The translations under genes were made by a program, and so were the position numbers. The notes beneath the pieces were generated by a model. That model saw only the letters and a program-made list of their open reading frames with translations, did not search any database and was not told the origin of the DNA. Below, piece after piece: positions 6,590 through 11,657 of a DNA stretch of 11,657 bases (the first letter of the stretch is position 1; each line of letters begins with the position of its first letter). Source of the DNA: an uncultured Fibrobacter sp. (GTDB taxonomy: Bacteria; Fibrobacterota; Fibrobacteria; Fibrobacterales; Fibrobacteraceae); contig CALATK010000255.1 in assembly GCA_937891805.1 (NCBI GenBank), forward strand, positions 1-11,657, in the 5' to 3' direction.

Positions 6590-8979
6590 GTGCCTGCCTG
6601 CATTACCAATGTACCTGTCGAAAGCATGCGGCCAGCCTCGTTGGTATAGGTGAACAACACCTTGTTAGTCTCGGCCTTGAAAGTCATCTCCAGGTTGGTT
6701 ACCGCGTCAGGAAGCACCGGGTAGCTGAACTTGGTCCGCTGGATTCTCTGTACCGCCCGGGGCGTATCCAGCAGGGCGTGGGCCAGCAGGGCCACCATGT
6801 CCACCTGGGCAACGGCAGGCAACAGCTTGAATGCCGGAAAGTGCCCGTCGTAAAAGTCGCTGTCCGCAGGGAACACCAGTTTGAGCGAAAGGGCACCCGG
6901 TTCCTTGTGCATTTTCAGGATCCTGAAATTCCTGGATTCGGGGAGACCGAACAGGGCCTGGATATCGCGCATCTTGATTTTTCCTTGAGTATCCTGGGGC
7001 AGTTCTTCCAGGTAGCGCCATTTCTTGGGCGTCACCGTGTTTTCCAGGAACTGGTTCAGGTGAGCCTTGAAGAAATTGTTTATCTCCAGCTTGGGCTGGT
7101 CCTTGAACCGCGCCACCCCATCGGCATTCAGCACGATGGCGGCGGCCAAATACTGCCGTTTGCCCACCATGGGCACCACACGCACGTCCTGCACCAGACC
7201 CGTCTGCTTCAAGCGATTTTCCACCTCAGGCAGGGAAATGCGCTTTTCCTCAATTTTTACGATGGAATCGGCACGGCCCTTCAAGAGGAAACGACCATCG
7301 TCGTAGATTTCCACCAGGTCGCCGGTGGTAAAACCTTCGGGCTCCAGAATGTAGCTGGACTTCACGTTCAGGCAGTCGTTTTCGCCGATGCTCATCTTGC
7401 AGACCTCGAATGGCGTCCAGATAGGGCCGTTCTTGGACTGGCGATAGGCGATTCCGCCTGTTTCTGTACTGCCGTAGATTTCGGTGGTCCAGTAGCCCGT
7501 AATGCCTTCGCACTTGCGGGCCACTTCCTCTGGCAGAGGGCCGCCCGACGAATAGATGATGGGCGTCGTCTTAAAAGCTATGGGCCCTTCGGCATCGGCG
7601 GCGAGGCGTTTCAGGTAGGCCGGGCTGGAGGCAATCACAGCCGCCTCCCCTGCAATGCTAGCCAGTTCGCTGGGGTAATCGATGCGGTGCCTGCGGTAAG
7701 GCAGCCCCGTAGCCGTGGGGAGCAGCACCGTAAACAGAAGGCCGTAAATGTGGTGGTGGTTCACCGTGCTATAGACCTTGCGGTTCACCCAGTCGTCGCC
7801 AAAGACCTTCACCAGCTCGAAAAGTTCGTTCTCGAACTGGCAGAACATCTTGGGGACCATCTTGGGCTCGCCGGTAGTGCCAGAGGTGTACATCACCATG
7901 GGGGCGCTGTCCTTGTCGAAGGTATTCCAGCGACCGTCGGATTCCGTGTTCTGCAAAACATCCTGAATCAGGGTAGCCCCCGCAAAAGGCTCGTCCGTCA
8001 AGAATCCATAGCCGGGCTTCTGGATTTCCTTGATAAAAGCCTCCTGCCGGTTCGCCGTCACCAGCGCCTTGCGGCCTCCCTGGAGCATGGCCAGCAGGCC
8101 CACCATAAAGTAGTAGGAATCCTCGCAGTGCAAAATCCAGGGGGCGTTTTCACGCTCTTCCAGATAGCGACGGACCTTGGAAACGTCGTCGGTGAAGTCG
8201 GCCCAGGTGCGTACGGAGTCACCGTCAAAGCAGACCACCATATCGGCCGGGCGGGAATCCCGCTCAAGCTTACACACGGGAATATAGGAATGCATCTTTT
8301 TCTGCATCATTTTACGAACCATGAATTCTACGGCAAAAAATATACCGATTAAAATATAGGAGATTAGGCCGTTGTACAGCGACCAGATTTTCTCGTCGCC
8401 TACAAAAACTGTAAAAGACGCCACCACGGCGTTGAACACGAAAAAAAAGCACCAGGCGAGAGTCACCCGGTCGCAGTACCGCTCCACGAAGGCATGTTCC
8501 GGCGAGGCCTGCAGCCGCCGGTCGCCGAGGCAGGCCATGCGGAAGGCGAAGCTAGGCTTTTTCCAGAGGGAAATCCCGAAAAAAGCCAAAAGCGAGAGGC
8601 TCACCAGCACAGGGTAAAACTCCAAGAACAAAAGGCTGTCCGCAAAAAACGAGACACCCCCGCAGGCGAGCATCAACACCACCAGGGCGTAATCCTTGAG
8701 GCTGTTCGCCGCGCTTTCCCTACCAGCTATAGATGCGCCGGTCGAAACCGCGCCTTCCCCACAGGCTGTGGCCGCGCCGTTCCCTTGAACCCTGTCGGTC
8801 CCAACAGATGCGTTCCTGCGGCCCTGGGTCGTGTTGAAGAACAGCACAAAGGCAAGGCCTATAAGCAAGAGGCTCAGGCGTCGGGGCGAGATATCCCAAA
8901 ACACCAGTCCGCAAAAGACCAGCGCCGGGTAGAGTACCGAAAGTGCGGCAAAGATGACCTTTCCCGCCACGGACTTCAT
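6586..8979 (-). CDS. Three-domain fusion: membrane domain (ApeG-like) + AMP ligase (ApeH-like) + dehydratase (ApeI-like)
   Basis: A 797-residue protein that combines three functions encoded separately in typical clusters. Residues 1-230 hold about six hydrophobic segments (near 7-28, 35-49, 97-114, 116-138, 172-192 and 203-220), like the small COG4648-type membrane protein. Residues 235-680 are an ANL adenylating domain: YTSGTTGEPKMVPK at 364-377, YGSTETGG at 502-509, TTGDLVEI at 551-558 and a C-terminal GKIKM with likely catalytic Lys667. This domain would activate the aryl acid and load it onto an ACP. Residues 681-797 are a hotdog dehydratase domain with DGHFPAF (His713) and Asp727 exactly 14 residues later, the FabA-like spacing. 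A polar Ser/Gly/Ala-rich linker fills residues 50-92. The start overlaps the stop of ACP 2 (TAATG). The reading frame is continuous, with no sign of a sequencing-made fusion. Confidence 0.88.
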   Translation of the reverse strand: MKSVAGKVIFAALSVLYPALVFCGLVFWDISPRRLSLLLIGLAFVLFFNTTQGRRNASVGTDRVQGNGAATACGEGAVSTGASIAGRESAANSLKDYALVVLMLACGGVSFFADSLLFLEFYPVLVSLSLLAFFGISLWKKPSFAFRMACLGDRRLQASPEHAFVERYCDRVTLAWCFFFVFNAVVASFTVFVGDEKIWSLYNGLISYILIGIFFAVEFMVRKMMQKKMHSYIPVCKLERDSRPADMVVCFDGDSVRTWADFTDDVSKVRRYLEERENAPWILHCEDSYYFMVGLLAMLQGGRKALVTANRQEAFIKEIQKPGYGFLTDEPFAGATLIQDVLQNTESDGRWNTFDKDSAPMVMYTSGTTGEPKMVPKMFCQFENELFELVKVFGDDWVNRKVYSTVNHHHIYGLLFTVLLPTATGLPYRRHRIDYPSELASIAGEAAVIASSPAYLKRLAADAEGPIAFKTTPIIYSSGGPLPEEVARKCEGITGYWTTEIYGSTETGGIAYRQSKNGPIWTPFEVCKMSIGENDCLNVKSSYILEPEGFTTGDLVEIYDDGRFLLKGRADSIVKIEEKRISLPEVENRLKQTGLVQDVRVVPMVGKRQYLAAAIVLNADGVARFKDQPKLEINNFFKAHLNQFLENTVTPKKWRYLEELPQDTQGKIKMRDIQALFGLPESRNFRILKMHKEPGALSLKLVFPADSDFYDGHFPAFKLLPAVAQVDMVALLAHALLDTPRAVQRIQRTKFSYPVLPDAVTNLEMTFKAETNKVLFTYTNEAGRMLSTGTLVMQAGT

Positions 8980-9236
8980 TACTTGGATTCCGTTTCGTGG
9001 ATCAGACCGTAGATGGCGTCCACCACGTCTTGCAGGGTGCGCACGGCCTTGAACACTTCGGGGTCGATATTGCGGGGCAGCATGGACTTGAGCTTCACAA
9101 TCAGGTCCACGGCGTCGATGCTGTCCAGTTCCAAATCTTCGTAAAGCCTAGCCTCGGGAACAAGCTTGGAGGCGTCCATGTCGAATTCCTCGACCAGGGC
9201 GTTCTTGATTCTGTCGAAAATTTCCTGTTTTTCCAT
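8979..9236 (-). CDS. apeF: Acyl carrier protein 2 (ApeF-like)
   Basis: An 85-residue acidic acyl carrier protein. The phosphopantetheine attachment serine is Ser39 in DLELDSIDAVDL. It would carry the starter or the growing polyene chain as a thioester between the AMP ligase, ketosynthase and dehydratases. It lies 14 nt after ACP 1, with a strong AAAGGACT ribosome-binding sequence at 9241-9248, and its stop overlaps the start of the AMP-ligase fusion. Two adjacent ACPs are typical of aryl polyene clusters (ApeE and ApeF). Which of the two corresponds to E or F is assigned here only from order. Confidence 0.88.
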   Translation of the reverse strand: MEKQEIFDRIKNALVEEFDMDASKLVPEARLYEDLELDSIDAVDLIVKLKSMLPRNIDPEVFKAVRTLQDVVDAIYGLIHETESK

Positions 9237-9240
9237 GTTC

Positions 9241-9248
9241 AGTCCTTT
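9241..9248 (-). promoter_or_regulatory. Ribosome-binding site of ACP 2
   Basis: AAAGGACT on the minus strand, 4 nt before the ATG at 9236, in the 14-nt gap between the two ACP genes. It shares a TTAAAGGACTG-like core with the site before the ammonia-lyase. Confidence 0.6.
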
Positions 9249-9250
9249 AA

Positions 9251-9520
9251 TCAGCTAGGAGAATTGGCAGAAATGTAGGCTGCCAGGGCGTTGACCGAGG
9301 CAAAGTGCTTCTTGGTCTCTTCGTTCACGGTAGAGAAAGAAACGCCGAAGTTCTCCTTGATGGCAATTCCCAGTTCCAGGGCGTCGATACTGTCGAGGCC
9401 CAGGCTGCGGTCGCCTTCCCCGAAAAGGGGCGCGTCGTCGTAAATATCTTCCGGAGTGATATCCTCCAGCTCGAGAGCCTTGATAATCACTTCCTTGATC
9501 TTCTGGTTCAAATCAGACAT
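9251..9520 (-). CDS. apeE: Acyl carrier protein 1 (ApeE-like), first gene of the operon
   Basis: An 89-residue acyl carrier protein with the phosphopantetheine serine at Ser44 in LGLDSIDALEL. The loop before the serine (PLFGEGDRSLGLDSID) is longer than in ACP 2 and resembles the ACPs of APE and related type II systems. It is the first gene of the minus-strand operon, with GGAG 5 nt before the ATG and a TATATT box at 9543-9548. The two ACPs are clearly different in sequence, so they are not a recent duplication and probably have separate roles, such as starter loading versus chain extension. Those roles are inferred from family knowledge. Confidence 0.88.
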   Translation of the reverse strand: MSDLNQKIKEVIIKALELEDITPEDIYDDAPLFGEGDRSLGLDSIDALELGIAIKENFGVSFSTVNEETKKHFASVNALAAYISANSPS

Positions 9521-9525
9521 AGAAT

Positions 9526-9529
9526 CTCC
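9526..9529 (-). promoter_or_regulatory. Ribosome-binding site of ACP 1
   Basis: GGAG on the minus strand, 5 nt before the ATG at 9520. It supports this start and marks the beginning of the translated operon. Confidence 0.65.
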
Positions 9530-9542
9530 ATTTTACGGCGGA

Positions 9543-9548
9543 AATATA
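9543..9548 (-). promoter_or_regulatory. Putative -10 element of the minus-strand operon
   Basis: TATATT reads on the minus strand, 22 nt before the ACP 1 start, inside an AT-rich island in otherwise G+C-rich sequence. A clear -35 box is not visible at the usual distance. It is the only candidate promoter found ahead of the ten-gene operon. Predicted from sequence only. Confidence 0.5.
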
Positions 9549-9589
9549 GAAAATATCCAATAAGTGAAAAACCCTTTCCCCAAAAAAAC

Positions 9590-9595
9590 TATATT
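9590..9595 (+). promoter_or_regulatory. Putative -10 element of the methyltransferase/chain length factor pair
   Basis: TATATT, ending 25 nt before the ATG at 9621, in the same AT-rich island as the minus-strand element, so the region acts as a divergent promoter. The same motif at the same spacing occurs ahead of argH. No obvious -35 hexamer is visible. Confidence 0.5.
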
Positions 9596-9620
9596 TTGGC
9601 CCAAAATAAAGAGACCCACT

Positions 9621-10712
9621 ATGTTTGACTTTTATACCGAAGACAAGATCAACGCCGTAGACGCCAAGTTCGAGGCTCAAAAAATCGCTTTTGCCCCCCT
9701 CAGTTTCCATGCCGCCAAGGCCCTCCGGGACATGGGAATCCTGGAAGAAATCAGTAACGCCCGCAAGAACGGCATCACGGTTTCCGAACTTTCCAAGAAA
9801 CTGGGCATTTCCCTTTATGGCGTAGGCGTTCTTATCGAGATGGGCCTCGGCATGGGCGCCATCAAGCTCCACAAGGATTCCAAGGAAGACGACCTGCGTC
9901 TCACCCTCGGGAAAATTGGATTTTTCCTGATGAAAGACGAAATGACCCAGGTGAACATGGACTTTTCCGAAGACATCTGCTACCTGGGCGCAGAGGATAT
10001 GCAAGAGGCTATCCGCAAGGGAAAACCAGCCGGACTCAAGCACCTGGGCAACTGGAGTACGGTCTATCAGGGACTTTCGCAGCTCACCGACCAGCAAAAG
10101 AAGAGCTGGTTCGGCTTTGACCATTTCTATTCCGACCTTGCCTTCCCCGAAGCGCTCCCCATCGTGTTCTCCAATCCCGTGGGCCGCCTGTTCGACATCG
10201 GCGGGAATACAGCCAAGTGGGCCATCGCCTGCTGCAAGTACAACCCCGATGTAAAGGTTTCCATCATCGACCTTCCGGGCCAGACTGCCGTAGCCGAAAA
10301 GAACGCCAAGGCCGCTGGATTCGAGAACCGTATCGACATGGTGCCCTGCAACGTGCTGGACAACACCACCGAGTTCCCGAAGGGGGCCGACGCCGTGTGG
10401 ATGAGCCAGTTTTTGGACTGCTTCTCCCTGGAAGAAATCACCAAGATTTTGACAAAGATCCGCACCGCCGCCACTGCAGAAACGGATGTATATGTGCTGG
10501 AGCCCCTGTGGGACAAGCAGCGCTTTGAAGCGGCCGCCTACTCCCTGCAGGCCACATCCCTCTACTTCACCTGCATTGCCAACGGAAACTCCAAGATGTA
10601 CCGTTTCGAGGAACTGAAACACGCCGTTGAAATTGCAGGCTTTGAACTGAAAGAAGCCCACCACAACGTTGGCCCCAACAGTTATTCGCTGCTGCGGTTC
10701 AGAGTCAAATGA
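9621..10712 (+). CDS. SAM-dependent methyltransferase, O-methyltransferase-like (winged-helix dimerisation + Rossmann domain)
   Basis: A 363-residue protein. Residues about 20-100 look like the helix-rich winged-helix dimerisation domain of plant/bacterial O-methyltransferases (ITVSELSKKLGIS). The SAM-binding motif I is LFDIGGNTAKW at 190-200, followed by an acidic residue and loop in IIDLPGQ at 215-221. It would methylate a hydroxyl or ring carbon of the aryl head; methylated aryl rings are common in aryl polyenes and flexirubins. The start at 9621 is chosen because the frame upstream, from a GTG at 9564, is AT-rich, runs through the putative -10 box, and encodes a Pro/Lys-rich leader with no family resemblance. 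Its stop overlaps the next start in ATGA, so the two are co-translated. Confidence 0.83.
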   Translation: MFDFYTEDKINAVDAKFEAQKIAFAPLSFHAAKALRDMGILEEISNARKNGITVSELSKKLGISLYGVGVLIEMGLGMGAIKLHKDSKEDDLRLTLGKIGFFLMKDEMTQVNMDFSEDICYLGAEDMQEAIRKGKPAGLKHLGNWSTVYQGLSQLTDQQKKSWFGFDHFYSDLAFPEALPIVFSNPVGRLFDIGGNTAKWAIACCKYNPDVKVSIIDLPGQTAVAEKNAKAAGFENRIDMVPCNVLDNTTEFPKGADAVWMSQFLDCFSLEEITKILTKIRTAATAETDVYVLEPLWDKQRFEAAAYSLQATSLYFTCIANGNSKMYRFEELKHAVEIAGFELKEAHHNVGPNSYSLLRFRVK

Positions 10713-11326
10713 TCTATATCGAAAAATTCAAGGTTTTTGTCCCGAGCGAAGAGGCACCTCAGCCCGACGTGAAATTCGTGCCTATGCTCACCCGGCGCAG
10801 GCTCAGCCTCCTTTCCAAGATGGTGGTGTTCGTAAATGACGCCGTCTCCAAGGACTTACCGTCCTGCAAGGTGACCTTCGCCTCCCAATATGGCGAAATC
10901 TCCCAGCAGCTGAAAATTTCGGACACGCTTTTGCAGACGGGCAATGTATCTCCGGCACATTTTAGTTTATCTGTATTCAACGCTTCTATCGCAAATGCCA
11001 CCATTCTCGAAAAAAACACCGCTGGCTATTCAGCCGTATTTTCGGGAAGGGACGCCTTCAGGCACGGACTTACGGACTGTGCCGCCGCACTGGAATCGGG
11101 TTCCGAAAAAGAACGAATTTTCATTTTCGCCGACGAAAAAATCCCGGAGACCTACGCCCCCGTGGCAGGGGTCCCCTACCCCAACACTTACTGCGCCTTG
11201 GCCCTGAGGCTTTCTGTAGAAAAAACCGAAGGCTCTATTGAACTGGACCCGTCGCCTCTGGTTGGCAACTTTGAGACCGCCGCAGACGAAGCTCTGGAAT
11301 TCATTAAGACTCGGCTACCTGCCTAA
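10709..11326 (+). CDS. apeC: Half-size ketosynthase-like chain length factor (ApeC-like, Ketoacyl-synt_2 type)
   Basis: A 205-residue protein resembling only the N-terminal half of a ketosynthase, as in the 'beta-ketoacyl synthase chain length factor' family found in aryl polyene clusters. Visible family features are LTRRRLSLLSK at 28-38, FASQYGE at 57-63 and SPAHFSLSVFNAS at 81-93, where Asn91 sits in the part of the fold that would carry the active-site Cys in a real ketosynthase; there is no Cys and no HGT or GHT histidine motif. It is therefore catalytically inactive and would act by pairing with the ketosynthase at 1070-2263, setting the chain length. In Xenorhabdus the ApeO:ApeC pair behaves this way. 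It is translationally coupled to the methyltransferase. Confidence 0.8.
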   Translation: MIYIEKFKVFVPSEEAPQPDVKFVPMLTRRRLSLLSKMVVFVNDAVSKDLPSCKVTFASQYGEISQQLKISDTLLQTGNVSPAHFSLSVFNASIANATILEKNTAGYSAVFSGRDAFRHGLTDCAAALESGSEKERIFIFADEKIPETYAPVAGVPYPNTYCALALRLSVEKTEGSIELDPSPLVGNFETAADEALEFIKTRLPA

Positions 11327-11330
11327 ATTT

Positions 11331-11336
11331 TATATT
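11331..11336 (+). promoter_or_regulatory. Putative -10 element of argH
   Basis: TATATT followed by TG, ending 25 nt before the ATG at 11361. The longer match TATATTTG also fits the Bacteroidetes-type TAnnTTTG -7 box, though no TTTG -33 box is seen at the right distance. It lies just past the stop of the chain length factor gene, so argH is probably expressed separately. Confidence 0.45.
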
Positions 11337-11360
11337 TGATTTTGAATAGAGGACTTGAAA

Positions 11361-11657
11361 ATGGCTAGGACCAGCACAAACAAATCTGCAAAGAAAGATT
11401 CTGCTAAAAAAGGCACCCAGACCAACATGTGGACCGGCCGTTTTGCAAGCGGCATGGCGCAGAGCATGGTGGACCTGAGCTTCAGCCTGCAATTCGACGC
11501 CGAACTCATTGAAGAAGACATCGAAGGAAGCATCGGCCACGGCAAGGGCCTGGTAGAATCCGGCGTGCTCAGCAAGGCGGAATACAAGAAGATTTGCGAT
11601 GGCCTCGAGAGCATTCTCAAGGACTACAAGGCTGGCAAGAATCTTTGGCAGGAATCC
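11361..11657 (+). CDS. argH: Argininosuccinate lyase, 3'-truncated
   Basis: The first 99 codons of argH; the gene continues past the window. The MWTGRFASGM and QFDAELIEEDIEGSIGH segments are the conserved N-terminal part of argininosuccinate lyase, which releases arginine and fumarate in the last step of arginine synthesis. The usual start of the family (MxLWGGRF) aligns at Met23 (ATG at 11427), so the chosen start adds a 22-residue Lys/Ser/Thr-rich leader. The start at 11361 is preferred because AGAGGAC lies 6 nt upstream and the TATATT box is at proper distance; 11427 has no such sequence. It is unrelated to pigment synthesis and marks the right edge of the cluster. Confidence 0.92.
   Translation, partial: MARTSTNKSAKKDSAKKGTQTNMWTGRFASGMAQSMVDLSFSLQFDAELIEEDIEGSIGHGKGLVESGVLSKAEYKKICDGLESILKDYKAGKNLWQES

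Noticed and set aside
6778..8352. Long open frame of 524 codons on the plus strand, antisense to the AMP-ligase fusion
   Set aside because: It is a by-product of the G/C-rich third codon positions of the opposite gene. The product is rich in His, Gly and Gln with no recognisable domain, while the minus strand shows full AMP-ligase motifs.
9564..9620. Possible N-terminal extension of the methyltransferase from a GTG at 9564
   Set aside because: The segment passes through the putative -10 box, is AT-rich unlike the gene body, and has no resemblance to the family; the ATG at 9621 gives a normal N-terminus.
9513..10664. Open frame of 383 codons on the minus strand, antisense to the methyltransferase
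   Set aside because: The plus strand carries a clear SAM-binding motif and winged-helix region. The antisense product has no family motif and its end would overlap the ACP 1 start and the promoter region.
1..11657. CRISPR arrays, insertion sequences, tRNA or rRNA genes
   Set aside because: No regularly spaced repeats, transposase motifs, terminal inverted repeats or cloverleaf-forming segments were seen; the window is almost fully coding.

Overview
This window holds most of an aryl polyene / flexirubin-type (APE) pigment biosynthesis cluster in a Gram-negative bacterium. It is flanked by two housekeeping genes: a radical SAM protein of the YhcC type (cut at the left edge) and argH (cut at the right edge). 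The lipid A-type acyltransferase and the lipoprotein with a lipobox indicate an outer membrane. The moderately high G+C, the AT-rich start regions with repeated TATATT boxes about 24 nt before start codons, and the lysine-rich ArgH suggest a Fibrobacter-like organism. That taxonomic guess is inference from composition and general familiarity, not from a search.

Layout: yhcC-like (1-595, +) converges on a long minus-strand operon running from 9520 down to 592. In transcription order it encodes ACP 1, ACP 2, a 797-residue fusion (membrane domain + AMP ligase + hotdog dehydratase), a family 2 glycosyltransferase, an LpxL/HtrB-like acyltransferase, an MIO-type aromatic amino acid ammonia-lyase, a 4HBT thioesterase, a DUF3261-like lipoprotein, a ketosynthase and a second hotdog dehydratase. 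Gaps are 1-14 nt or start/stop overlaps, except about 41 nt before the lipoprotein gene if its later start is used. A 100-bp divergent promoter region (9521-9620) separates it from a plus-strand pair: an O-methyltransferase-like protein and a half-size chain-length-factor-like protein (ATGA overlap). argH follows with its own promoter-like element.

How the parts would work together, by analogy with characterised Ape systems: the ammonia-lyase makes a cinnamate or coumarate starter. The AMP ligase loads it onto an ACP. The ketosynthase paired with the chain length factor elongates it, and the two hotdog proteins dehydrate the 3-hydroxyacyl intermediates to the conjugated polyene. The thioesterase, glycosyltransferase, acyltransferase and lipoprotein would edit, attach and place the pigment in the envelope, and the methyltransferase would decorate the ring. 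No ketoreductase, second ketosynthase, RND/MMPL-type exporter or LolA-like carrier is present here, so the system must borrow or encode these elsewhere. The most notable points are the three-part fusion, the complementary loss and retention of catalytic residues in the two dehydratases, the unusual Phe-His selectivity pair of the ammonia-lyase, and the separation of ketosynthase and chain length factor onto divergent transcripts.
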